NCBI GenBank assembly: GCA_033439685.1 | Contig: JAUEDM010000001.1 | Span: forward strand, 3,038,001 to 3,102,000 | Source: Apodospora peruviana | Lineage: Eukaryota; Ascomycota; Sordariomycetes; Sordariales; Lasiosphaeriaceae | Reading direction: 5' to 3' | DNA: 64,000 bases | In this document: in pieces, positions 45,715 to 57,136 of the stretch | How the letters are laid out: every line of letters starts with the position of its first letter | Position numbering within the stretch: position 1 is the first letter of the stretch | Notes under the pieces: generated by a model | The model's input: only the letters and a program-made list of their open reading frames with translations | The model's database searches: none | Told to the model about the DNA's origin: nothing | Program-made: the position numbers and the translations under genes

Positions 45715-48282
45715 TCATATCTGAGTATGCTGTCCCTTGCCCAGGGTCAGCTGGCTCAGGCTGAGCGTTCTTGCCGCCTTTTTGCGCTTCGTGTCATCGC
45801 CGCCATCATTAGTAGCGCCGGCCTCGCCAACAGCATCGTCATCGTCGTCGGGCACCAGTTCTTCGCCAAACGCTCCATAGCTGTGTGGCGGCCGCTCTTC
45901 CCGTGGCGTCTGAAAGTCGTCCTCGGTCAATTCGTCCCCCCCCTGAGATCCCGTCGTCGTCTTCTCCGGTCGTTCTCCTTCGTCTTCTTCATCTGTCTGA
46001 TCAAACACCGACAGTGCCTTCACCGGTTGTTGGCCAGGGGAGAGGAGGAGCTCTTGCTGTGGTGGGACTGCCAGGGTCTTGTTGGGCGGCGGCTGCAGCA
46101 ATGGCGAGGATCCCCCCACAGATGGGGTTAGCCGTTCTCGCGACCGAGACTTGGTAGGGTCGCGCACCATGGCAAACATTGTCGTGGACAGGGTATTGAG
46201 TCGTTCCGAGAGCTTCTTGACCTGCGCTTCCAGTTCCAGGCGTGCAGCGCGCTCCGTCTCCAGCTGCGCGACCAGTTCGGCATACGGACCTTCCCCAGCG
46301 CCGACATCACGGCCCATGGTAGGCAGGCTTGCAGACCCGCGCAGAGTAGATTCGGACATCGGGCGGTCGACGCTGATTCCCGGAGGAGCGGCAGTAGCGG
46401 TGAGAGAGCGAGACTGGGTGGCTGATGACGAGGAAGGCGGATGCAATGATGAGCCAACGTACGCCGGCGCGTCACCAAAAGACACGCGGGAATGTGAGTC
46501 GGTTTCGACCGACTGCCGGGAGCTGCTTTGACGACGAGAGGCTTTCGCACCGGCGGTCGGCATGGTCTGGTAAATTGCAGGTATCGTAGGCGGCACGGCG
46601 CTTGTGTGCATGAATGGGGGTTGGTAACCAGTTGTCTGGGCTGTTGGCTCAGTTCGAGCGGCTATCGTGCTGTCGTCGTCGAGCGGTGCTCGGAAGCCCG
46701 GGACCGCATGGCAAAGCTGGTCCACGACTCTCTCCAGCTTCCAGGTGCGGCCTTCGAGGTTCCCAATCCGCATGTCGATGCTGGCGGCTTGCGTTATCTT
46801 CATACCCACCATTTCGTTGGTGATGGGGCCAAAAATGAAGGGCTGCGGTGGTGTCTTTGGCGGTCTCTCAACTATGGGACTCTCGGGGGCACTAATATCC
46901 ATTACGCCCGTATCATCGACGTCGGCATCATCCTGGGGATTCGAGGACAAGGGCGACATGAACCCGGGATCGTACGACTCGCGCCAAAACCGGATCTCGT
47001 CGCTGCGTCGCCGCGCTCCAGGCCGCATACCCGTCGATAAATCTTGGAGTCCGGAGAGGCTACGCGACCGGCGTCGACCACCACCACCACCACCACCACT
47101 ATCACTGGTAATTGCACGACCAATTTCACTTGGATCTTCGAGCTCACCCGGACCCACGAGCCGGCTACCACGGCCATGCGTACTGGCAGGCCGCGGCGAC
47201 AAGCCACCACCCCATTCCAAATCACGAATACGCGGTTGGTAGAAAAGCCGGCTGGATGCTGTTGTAGCGGCTCGGCGCCGGCCGCCGGCACCCGGGGTCG
47301 CCATCGCTCCTTCAGCTGCCTGCAGCGAGTTTCGTGCGCTCTCAATGGCCATGATATCGTCAGGCCCAATCGAGTGCGACCGCAGAGGACGGTCAAGTTC
47401 AGTGATTGGGAGTGAAGCCGAGCGCTTGGGTGACATCTCCTTGGATCGGCTCAGGGCGGTAGGGTCACTCCTGTGATGTGAGCTATCCACGGGCTCAAAA
47501 TCACGTCCCGACGCCGACACAGCAGCGCCGCCAGGGACAATGCTGCTATTCTTCCTTTTGCTGCGACCAAAAAGCCTACCCAAAGCCGTTCGCAGGGTCG
47601 ACTTTTTCCGTTGTGGCGCATCTTTGCTCTGAGTTGTCTGTTTACTAGGTGTATCACTAACGACTGAATACCGAACAGTTGTCGGTAAGGGGTTAGTGAT
47701 TCGTCTTGTTTGTGGTGATGTTTTCGCTCTTGGAGGGGACAATCTGCTAGGTGAAATCCTTTCGCGTGAGCTTCTTTGCTGAGAGACCCGTTGTGGGGGT
47801 GTCCGGGACGGCGGCCGCCCAATTGATATGCTCGATCCCGACGGAGGTGGCGGAGGCGGGTGTAACGGAGCTTCCGGCGGTACGTCCCGAATGGGGTCCG
47901 TGCGACCATCTCCCGAGACATCGGCCGAAAGTGATGACGGGCCTTCTGCCGGGTCTGGCCTGACCTGCTCCTGCTCCTTCTCATCCAACTTCTGCTCAGA
48001 AGCCAACTCGCTTTTGCCTTGCTGCTCCTCTTCGGGAGTGGTGTCCACGTCATCCGGAGGCACCGGGCTTGCGATTCCAGTGCCTGGCCTTCGGATCGGG
48101 AACTCCTCGTCACTCTTCATAGCAGCAGTGCCGGCACCAGCACCAGGCGTGCGAATTGGAAACTCATCGTCGTCGTCGAGGCTGCTTGGTATCGGGATCG
48201 GGCCCGATATTGTGCCCCGGATGGATCTGTGGCCGGTCTTGGCACGGCCGGAAGTGGAGCCGGATTTCCACAAGCTCGGCAT
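45715..48282 (-). CDS. large disordered protein with C-terminal coiled coil, function unknown
   Basis: A single 855-residue open frame with no intron. I do not recognise a characterised family. Most of it is Ser/Pro/Arg-rich and probably disordered, dense in SP, RS and Pro-run motifs. Near the N-terminus a short motif is duplicated (EFPIRTPG and EFPIRRPG). A more conserved-looking helical stretch spans about residues 505-545 (KITQAASIDMRIGNLEGRTWKLERVVDQLC). A Leu/Glu coiled coil follows at about 680-725 (VAQLETERAARLELEAQVKKL). The tail is acidic with an Asp run, then basic. Codon composition is uniform and third positions are GC-rich across the whole frame, which supports it as a real gene. 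The large antisense open frame over its 3' end is a shadow. A signalling or cytoskeletal scaffold is possible but unproven. Confidence 0.8.
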   Translation of the reverse strand: MPSLWKSGSTSGRAKTGHRSIRGTISGPIPIPSSLDDDDEFPIRTPGAGAGTAAMKSDEEFPIRRPGTGIASPVPPDDVDTTPEEEQQGKSELASEQKLDEKEQEQVRPDPAEGPSSLSADVSGDGRTDPIRDVPPEAPLHPPPPPPSGSSISIGRPPSRTPPQRVSQQRSSRERISPSRLSPPRAKTSPQTRRITNPLPTTVRYSVVSDTPSKQTTQSKDAPQRKKSTLRTALGRLFGRSKRKNSSIVPGGAAVSASGRDFEPVDSSHHRSDPTALSRSKEMSPKRSASLPITELDRPLRSHSIGPDDIMAIESARNSLQAAEGAMATPGAGGRRRAATTASSRLFYQPRIRDLEWGGGLSPRPASTHGRGSRLVGPGELEDPSEIGRAITSDSGGGGGGGRRRSRSLSGLQDLSTGMRPGARRRSDEIRFWRESYDPGFMSPLSSNPQDDADVDDTGVMDISAPESPIVERPPKTPPQPFIFGPITNEMVGMKITQAASIDMRIGNLEGRTWKLERVVDQLCHAVPGFRAPLDDDSTIAARTEPTAQTTGYQPPFMHTSAVPPTIPAIYQTMPTAGAKASRRQSSSRQSVETDSHSRVSFGDAPAYVGSSLHPPSSSSATQSRSLTATAAPPGISVDRPMSESTLRGSASLPTMGRDVGAGEGPYAELVAQLETERAARLELEAQVKKLSERLNTLSTTMFAMVRDPTKSRSRERLTPSVGGSSPLLQPPPNKTLAVPPQQELLLSPGQQPVKALSVFDQTDEEDEGERPEKTTTGSQGGDELTEDDFQTPREERPPHSYGAFGEELVPDDDDDAVGEAGATNDGGDDTKRKKAARTLSLSQLTLGKGQHTQI

Positions 48283-51200
48283 TGTCTGTCTCCGTATTGG
48301 TGCTTACTCGTCTTACCAGTCCGCTTTATATCGTGACGAAGCTGCCGGACGGCAAGAATACATCAGAAAAAAAGAACGATGGAGACAGACGGTGGCTTGA
48401 TAAATATGCTGGTTTCCGAATCCATCGGGCATAACCAACCGGTCGAAGGCGAACCCTGAGTCGTGCGTTGTCTTTAATGTTGGTGCACCTTGCTTGGATG
48501 ATCCCGGACGAGCAATCTTTCTGCTCTTCAACGTCTCGACCGTTGCAGGTCCCACATGGCTAGCCAGGTGCGGCTCCGTCTCTCGTGTTTGACTGGACAG
48601 TCTGGGTGTGAAGCCGGTGCCGTGTGCCTGATTAATCGGTCAATAGGAAGCCTAGCGTTGAGGAGTGTCGCGGCGCGTTCCTGAGGTGCAGGACTATCAC
48701 ACCACTGTGTGGTATGCTGCGAGATGGGCAGGCGATAGTGGGTTGCAAGGCAAAAGAAGGGGAGCTCTGCTCGCAATGTGCTTGGTTTATGTGCAATGAG
48801 TGAACGAAGAGAGACTTCAGCAGCACGGAGATTCCTGGCCTACTGCATCACGTATCATGCTGGGAACTTCTGGAGTAACGGGTTGGTCGAGGCAACAGTG
48901 CGAGGGAGGGCGATACATCTCATAAGAGCAACAACAGTAGTGGAACTGATCCGATGAGACATGAGAGCGGCGCCAATAGGGGATATATTAATGTTGGCCC
49001 AAGGCTTCCTGCCCCATGAGTAGGAAGAGGGCCAACTCGGGAGAAGCCACCAAGCAAGCTTGCAAGCAACACAACCGGGAAGCAAGCCTGCACACTCGTG
49101 GCCAGAGGCTGTGCGTGCTGCAAGAACATGGATAGGTCGGATACGACGGTGATGGAGGGAAGAATATGGGGGGTGGTGAGGGGTGCGCGTCTGGGGTCGC
49201 AGGTGGAGAAGGGGCGTGAGACTCCAGACTTGGCTGTCTTGAGTGTCGCTTTGGCATCTGGTGCATCTGATGAGGTGAAGTACGTGAAGGGGGGTGACAG
49301 GGGTTTCAGGAGCCTCAAATCCGGCAACATTGTGGAGCGTGGCCGAAGGTTGCAGCAAGCTACGAGTATGCAGTGACTTGAGCACAACCCGGACTTTGAC
49401 CACAATCCATCCATAGATCATGGCGATCTGTGTCTGTTGGGTTTGACAGGCCCGGAATTTGATGCTAATACTGGTGCTGGACCTGTCGAGGGGGTCGCCC
49501 GGATCATGATGGAGAGCGAACGCTGCGGCTGGACAAGAATATGTCGCCGATACCTGCTTTGCAGATGTCTTGGACTCTCAAGCATTGAAGATGCTAGCCC
49601 AGTGTTGTGCCGCGCATAATCAGAGCGCCCTTTCAGCGACGCCGGCGGTCTGGAGTCCTGTTCTGGTGTTGTGGCCGGGCTGAAGGTCATGTTTGCCGAT
49701 GATGTGGAAAGGCCACGGCGAACCAAAGACAGTTCTATCGATAATTATCAGCCCCCTGGCGTCTGTCGCTTGGGCCTGGCTGCCCAGGAAGCGTGGGGTC
49801 GCAAGCCACTGGCCGCTAGCGGGGAAGGCCTGTCGTCAATCCTCGGACCAAACTTTTGATGTTGTCGACAGTCGAGCATTGAGCATTGCTGAAGGACCCT
49901 CCGGCGGAGCTCGTGCCGCCTTTTCTTTTTATGCCTCTGTTCCCGTCCGTAGCCACTTTCATCTATCTCAAGCTGCGACCAGCAAAAGAGGAGATTAGCA
50001 GTTCCAAGTTCAAGTTCCCGTGACCGGAGCAAGATGCAAGATGTGAGATGCGAAGCTCCGACAGACAAAAGATGAACCTCAATCATGGAAGCAGTTCCCG
50101 TCCGTCTCTTGCTTTGTTCGAGAGACCCTATTTGGGAAGGTATTACGGACTAGCTGCAGGCAGTGACAGGCGTCACTTCAGAGAAGCTGCGGGTGAGAAA
50201 ACCCAGCCGGACAAATAACCTTTTCAAGGTTCAACCACCCGCCCCGTCCAGTTGGACAGACCTGAGCTTTGGTGCATCGTACAAAGTGTACATAGATTTC
50301 CCTTTCCTTAGCGGCGGTTCCGGGTTCAGTCACCGTTATTTGGTCGCCCGTCGTCGTCTTTGTCGCTCCGTGGCTTACACTGCACCTTTCAATGCTGCCA
50401 GGCTTGTAAGGTCCGAAACATCTTGGGAAGGGGCTACGAAGGACACCGGACTCGGGACTAAGACCGGGCCACGGACGGACCCTCAGCTGCAGTGATGTGA
50501 TCCAACGTACGAGTTACCTACCTAGGTACCTATGGAATGAAACTGAACAAAAATGTTCTACAGAGCACTGACAATTTGAAGTCCGTTCTTCTAATTGTGC
50601 CCCGACAGACAGATGGAGGGCCATCTTTGAAGAAACTTGAAGGCGATCAGGTGTATTCCGTACACCCATTCAATATCGGAAGCGGAAAGAGCACTGCACC
50701 AACTACCAGAGACATGCTTATGCTTCATCACTGGGGTCCAGGGGAAGGGCGAGACCACATGTTCCTTCCGTAGGGCGCAAAGCGGCGGCCAATTCATCGT
50801 GGTCATGAACTTGCCCTGGAAGGCTCGATTCGCCTTCCACCATCCGCGATTTCGTCATCTCGTCCCGCGGAGGCAGACAACCTGGAAGGCAGGCGCCGCT
50901 CGTCATATTCATGCGAAACCAGTCCCGCCTCGAATACCGCAACAAAAAGATCAAAGCTCCCAATTTCATCAACCTGAAGTTGGTTTGATCTGCCAATATT
51001 GTCGGGGATTCTGTTTTTATGATCTGCTCCAGCCTCAGCCCGCCCACACTCTGGGGCATCTGGGAAGCCGGGCCCGGGCAGCCGCGTGATATCTGCACGC
51101 CATGTCCACTTACCTTACTTGCGGTGCAGACAGTCTTCGCCTCGAAACAACAGTTTGCAGGTCCCAGGTAGTAATACCTAAGGTAAGTACGGGCGGCGCA

Positions 51201-53309
51201 GGCGCATGCGCAACAATTACTTTACTCATTCGCTAGAGTTGCCGACAGCCAGACGCTCGCCAGATCGCCGACCACCAAAGGTCCCCGTGGCAGAAGAGGC
51301 GGCAGATGACCGACCATTCGCTCGCTCGCAGCACCCTGAACCTCCTTGATACGCCGCCATACACTAATAAGACCGCATTGCATATGCAGCTTGAGATGGA
51401 GCCTACCGGTATGGAGTGTTTCCTTGCGAACCACCAGGAGAGAAACAAGCTCTTGTCGCGACAGATTGGGTCGTGACTGCGCCCTAGGTCAAGTTCGAGC
51501 TGCATGCATGCTGCATCACTGTAGCGCAGAGCGCACCGCTTCTTTCTTCCAACAAGAACACCCAATGATGAACAGCAACGTGCCTGCTCACGAGTTTTCT
51601 AACCCCGCGAGCCGATGTACACTTTTCGCGCGGTAACAACCCGACTTGCCGCTCGTCTCTGGTCTTGTCGTTATTATCCTCGTCTCGGCAAGGGTTACCG
51701 GCAAGTTGCGAGCGAGCGTGTCGGGTGTTGTTATGAAAGAAGGTGCTCATCACTCCGCTCGTTTTTCATCTCGTCGATTTTGACGCTGCGCACGGTCGGC
51801 AAACAAGCGCAAGCGCAGATGATGATACGAGGTCGGTGACGCTGCCAACATGAACGAATACTACCAAAACTTGCAACATCCGGTTTCCCCTCCCTGTCTC
51901 GCAGTTGATCATTTTCTCCAATACCAATTATATCCCTATCTTGACTTTGTTCCAGACAGATCAGAGAAGATATGCCCAGAATAAGCTTGCACATCGGTGG
52001 CCGTGACGATGACATGTCAATTTGGACACTGACCCGGACCCAGCCAAATCCCTTACCTCCTCTTGGCGGACTTGGGTCTGGAATAAACACGTACCCTCTA
52101 GACCTAGCCGACATGGACATCTATATTCTATCTCCTTTCTCCCGGCAAGGAACAAAAGAACACGGATACTTGCGCAAACGAAGAAAGAAAAGCCTCGTCC
52201 GAATTGCCGCTGCCCTCTGTCCTACCGCATTAGACTACTGATTAATACTATCCCGTCATATCATTTCTCAGCTGTCAAGGGCAGTCAACTCTCCCCGCCT
52301 CAAAAAGGAGAGAAAGTGAAAGACGTCCCCGCTCCTCTTGACGACGGTTACACTCAACGCTACGCTACCTGACAGGCCTAAAGAAGAGCGCCTCTCTCTC
52401 CTCTATTCCCCACAGTGGAAGGACCTGAAACAAACAAGCGTTCAGGGGTTCCGATCATCTTGATTCATCTGAACTTGCATGCGTTCTTCTCGACACAGAA
52501 GAACAACCACCACCAACCACCCAAGCCTTTTGCCCGCACCACTCACTTCTCAGCACCTTCCTCGTGTGGTTGACGCATCGAGGCTCACCCACTAGCCGAG
52601 GGTTCACAAAAGAGGCATGCCTATTGTGAACGCGCCGGCGCGCGCTCCCTGCATAATGAACGTTTGAGAGTACACGTGTATTCCGTAATCCGTACCGGTA
52701 CTACATAAATATATGTGTCATCCACTTACACAGACGGATTGTTATTGTGTCTGAAACCATGCATGCCAAGGCACTGCTGCACGACGTCTCGACAACTGGA
52801 AAGCAAGCCGGCGATCATGGACAAAGAGGAAGAAAAGAAATTCCCCGAGAGATCCGAACCAAGACGGTCTCGTTGGTAATGGTTCACAAGCAAGGGTCCT
52901 CGAACCAACCCAGCCAGTCAGAACTCGAATTATGGACACAGTCTGTATGCCATAAGATTTCCATGGTTCAGATACCTTACATACATACCGTAGGACAAAT
53001 GCGAGGTACACTACATTAGCGTACCATCTTATCACTCGTCTCCGTTGGATTGTTCTAATATGACCACCTATCTAGTGGCATCCTTCCGCCGGAGCTTCTA
53101 GCGCTTCGTTCCGAGGATTCGGTCCGGCGCATTGAACTGCATAAGCATTACCCTCTTCACCCCTATTCCAGGTAGGTAAAGGTAGTTGCGAGTTATCATG
53201 TTGTTCGCATAATACGTGAGACGGCGGCCGAATCTTCCGACTCAGTATCATATCTCTACGGAATCTCTCTATCTCTCCCTCTGGTTCAGGGATAGACTAT
53301 GCGAGATAT
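48283..53309. other. 5-kb gene-free region
   Basis: The second-largest gene gap in the window. It lies between the divergent start of the 855-residue gene and the 3' end of the Hcs1-type helicase. Open frames reach about 190 codons (48855-49421, minus) but overlap in several frames and look non-coding. A TACCTAGGTA palindrome lies at 50519-50528. C/T-rich and CA-rich stretches near 52420-52560 resemble a promoter or leader. A non-coding transcript or a small missed gene cannot be ruled out. Confidence 0.45.
50519..50528. repeat. TACCTAGGTA palindrome, copy 2
   Basis: A perfect 10-bp palindrome in the 5-kb gene-free region, within a longer TACCTACCTAGGTACCTA run. Confidence 0.8.
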
Positions 53310-56275
53310 CTAACGCACTAACGAAGCGAGATCTGGATATCTGAGATCGGCATTTTCTTCGAGGTAGTCCATCCATCTCGAGAGAAACTTGCTACCCCTA
53401 TTATTTATACATCGCGCGTGAGTGTCAGTTATTCTTATTTCGGGGACGAGTTTTGATATGGCGGGTCTGTGTGGTGCGCCGGGACGAATAGAGGGAGGGA
53501 ATATGTGGCGGGGCCTTAGGGGGACAAATGTGCATGGAATTACCCATGAAGGAAAAATTATCGAGAATCAGCAATGGGAATAAAATAGAATCTAACTTAC
53601 CGCTTCACCGTCTCCGAATCCCCAATCACCGCCAGAGACCGCTTCGGCCGTGTCATCGCAACTAGTATTCACGTCAGCCAACTTTTGCCATGTTATGGTC
53701 CGGAGGTAATAAGATATTGCATGATATAGTCGTTCCCTGCAACATGCAACAACACCCACACCACACAAAATGCAAAGCATAACACAACGCAACGCAAACG
53801 CACTGGCTTCCGTTTCTCTGTGATTTGACATCCAAAGAATGAATGGGAGTGGACAACCCGCGAACAATAGCAGTGGTTCGGTATAAGGGCCGACAGGGGG
53901 GTGCGAAAAGAGGGGGGAAAAAGGGCAGTGAGAAAGAAAAAAACTAACCGTTCAACCGGCGCTTCTCCCCTAAGAATCCTACCTCGCCTTCAGAATTACT
54001 CCTGACTAGACTGACGATGACAGCTTCCTTTTCGCGGCCCTGGAAACCGTCCACACTGCCTATCTCGATGCCGGGGAACATCTCCTTTAGTGGGGCGAGG
54101 ATGGCGACCTTTTTGTTGTTTTGTTGCTTTGTTAGTCCTATTCGTCCCAAAAACTGACTTTTCTCTTCCAACCCAAGAACAGATAGATCATTGCAAAAGG
54201 AACACTGATCTCTTATCACAAAAATTAATAAAAAAAAAAAAAAAAATACAACTACTCACCTGCGCGTTATACGGCGTCACAACTGCAATATCCTCGGGCC
54301 TAACCCCGGCCTCTACCAGTTTTCTCACATGCTGCCTCACCAGCGCGGCCTCCATCTCGTTGCTCTTGCTATCTCCGTACAGGATACTCGACTTTTTCTT
54401 CTTGGATGCCGCAGAAGCCGTGTCGTTACTGTCCAGCTCCTCCTCGTTCCGCTCCGGGAAATCCCCACCCTGGGTATCGATAAACACCAGCGGCTCGCTC
54501 GTGTCCTCGGTATCCTGCACCTCGTAGGCCTTGATATCTTTCAGCAACCGATCCTTGACCGCGTCCGCCGCGATCAGCTTCGACTCGTAGAGCTCGTCGG
54601 ACGGGAACCGCATGATCTTGTCGTGCATCCGGTACTGCGTCGTGAGCATCCGTTTTATCGACGAGCCGTGCAGGGCCAGGAGCCGATCGAAGAGCGTAGT
54701 TTCCAGGGTCATTTTTCTCTTCCCATCCTTTGGATGTTTTTTGGTTGTTCCGCTTTTGGAATTAAGTGACTTGATTGTCGGCGGCAGCTGGAGATGATCG
54801 CCGGCGCAGACCGCCTTCTTCGCCGCCAGCAGCGGGACCCAGCATTGCGCCTCGAGCGCCTGGCTGGCCTCGTCAATGATGACGACGTCGAACTCTTCGT
54901 TGCGCAGCTGGAAGCCGCCCGCGCCGTGTAGCGTGGCGAGCACGACCTTGCTTCCGCCCACCAGGGTGCTGACACACCGCTTCTCGCGTTCGCGGTATTC
55001 CTTCCGTAGCTCCTTGAGGTCGGTGTAGATGGCCCTCCGCTCCTTGCCGCTCTTGGTCTTGCGGATGGACGCCTGCTTGGCGTCCATCTCGGCGCGGACG
55101 TCCTTGACGATGGCGCCCGCCTCGGATGTCCGCGTCAGCACGTCGAGGGAGTGGTTTAGTACCGAAGGGAGCAGCCGTGCCGGGTGGCCCAGCCGGATAA
55201 TTGAGACTTTGTGCGGTGCTAGTCGCTCGACGATGTTGTCCACTGATATGTTGGAGGGCCCGCAGACGAGGATCCGTAGATCACGCTTCAGCATCTGAAG
55301 GATGAGCTCTATAAGGGTGTGTGTCTTTCCTGTCTACACACCACACGTAGCGCGGAGGAGTCAGCTTTCATAGAACCATTTCACGAAGTATGGGTGGTAA
55401 CTCACGCCAGGAGGCCCATGAATGAGCGCAATTTCCCTCGATGCCAGCGCAAACCGGATAGCATCCTTTTGGGAATCGTTCAGCGACGGATCGACCCACT
55501 CGATCTTGCTGAGCTCCGGGTCCGCCTGGAGGTCTCCCGGACCAGGTGCCGGCGAGGTCAGTCCGAACAGGACCCTGATGAAGCTCGAGTATTCCGACTC
55601 AGTCATCTTTTGCAACTTCTCCATCGAGAATTTCATTCTTTTTCCCCCAAGTAGTTAGTAAATTTCAAGTCGTCTGTAGGATAATGGTTTTCCTCACCTC
55701 TTATATGTGACATCATCGGCCAATTTGACGATCCAGACCCTCCCACTCCCACCACTACTGAGCGCAGTAACATCCTCCTTATCCTCCTCGTCCAGGGCCA
55801 CCCAGATGGCGGACCGGCCAACGCGGGTCACGACGCCCTTGGCGCCCTTCTTCTCCATCTCGCGTACCTCACGCTTCTTGGCGCTGCCGGCCGGCTGCTC
55901 CGACACGACCACAATATCTCCCGTGCGGACGCCATGCTCAGGCAATTCCCCTCCTGCTTCGGTCCCCTTGGCAGTAGCAGCGTCCGGCCCGAGCTCCAGC
56001 ACGGTTTTGCCGCCGAGACCGGTGCGCTGCGCGCTGACGACGAGGTTGGTCACGGCGACGCCGGCGCGCTGCAGGGCGGCCGGGCTGTGGGCGCCTACGA
56101 GCGTGCTCGTCTCGGCGATCTCGGCCTCGAGCTCGGCGGCCAGGAGCGCAAGCTGTGTCTCCGCGAAGGCGGCAACGTCGACAGGTTCACTGCTCATGAT
56201 ACCGGCAGATGCTGTAGCAGGCTGCATGCTGGAATGAGGAAGCAGATTGGTGCAGTGATGATGGCTCTTAAGCAT
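53310..56275 (-). CDS. HCS1: Hcs1/IGHMBP2-type superfamily 1 DNA/RNA helicase
   Basis: Predicted 730-residue 5'-3' helicase like yeast Hcs1 (DNA helicase A) and human IGHMBP2/SMUBP-2. Exons on the minus strand are 56275-55698, 55637-55406, 55333-54260, 54108-53949, 53661-53601 and 53397-53310. Motifs in order: SH3-like barrel with VTRVGRSAIWVAL; Q motif LNDSQKDAI; Walker A GPPGTGKTH, split by an intron; DEASQALEA; GDHLQLPPT; TTQYRMHD; VDGFQGREKEAVIVSLVRSN; and NVAMTRPKRSLAVIGDSETV, formed only by splicing. The last exon (SKFLSRWMDYLEENADLRYPDL) is short and follows a 203-bp intron. There is no R3H or zinc-finger extension as in human SMUBP-2. Start is uncertain: ATGs at 56227 and 56197 are also in frame and have better context (A at -3). 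The family usually begins near the latter. Confidence 0.9.
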
Positions 56276-57136
56276 TAGATATGTGTGTCAAAACCCATGC
56301 AAAATGATTTCGGTTTGAGGTTCAGCCGATCTTTGCGGGTTTGTTGTGAGTGTGCAGGATGACGGTTCGGGCCGCTCGCTATAACACGAGGTGGAAATGG
56401 GTGAATACTAAGGTAGGGAGCGAATGACGTTGAACCCTAATGGTCACCATTTTTCCACCCAAGAAGACAAACATTTTACCAACGGCAACTAATGATGATA
56501 CACGATTATGGCAACCACTTCATTCCCTTATTTAAAGTGTGATTTTATTCCTTTTTTTTTCCCTTAGAGAGGAAGCAGCTGTATTGGAGGTTAAACAAAC
56601 TTTTTGCGTCAAGCCCACCCACTCAACGCTTTGTGAAGTGATTGGATTCATCAGAATACGCCAAACACCTCTGGTTGTACTCAATCGATTCATAAATGCA
56701 AGCTACATCTCCATCAATGAAGTTCTGAAGCTCGTCAATAACCGCCGTAATTTAATACGTAAGGCAAAGATGGCTACGCAGAAGTAATTGGCCGAGCTTA
56801 GGATGCCCACCGAAGAGTGCCTTCACCCTGTTCAAAGCTCACCATGATACGTCTTACACGGCTAACTTGCAGAGCAGCATTGCCGGGTCCATATATGGAA
56901 GAATTGTGAGGACCTGCCTGGAGTTGGGGCAGAAGCACTTGTTGAGCAAAGAAGAGGAGGTCAGTATAGAGATTGACATGGAAGTATACATTGCGCAGTG
57001 CACCGCGTGATTTTGGGACAAAACATACAGGCAACTCTTTTTTCAAAAGCTGCGTAATTTCTTGGAGGTGGTAACGGGTACCTACATATATCCAACCTAC
57101 CTCCAAAGCCCCTTATCGGTTTCGAGCTCCTAGTTT
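56276..57136. other. spacer between Hcs1 start and DUF202 stop
   Basis: An 861-bp stretch without a supported gene. It contains the Hcs1 promoter and the 3' UTR of the DUF202 gene. Short open frames at 56539-56787 and 56798-57106 have no recognisable homology, and the second lacks an ATG at its 5' end. Confidence 0.5.

Noticed and set aside
45529..46131. 200-residue plus-strand open frame
   Set aside because: It lies antisense to the 3' end of the 855-residue minus-strand gene and reads its codon-biased complement; no domain is seen.
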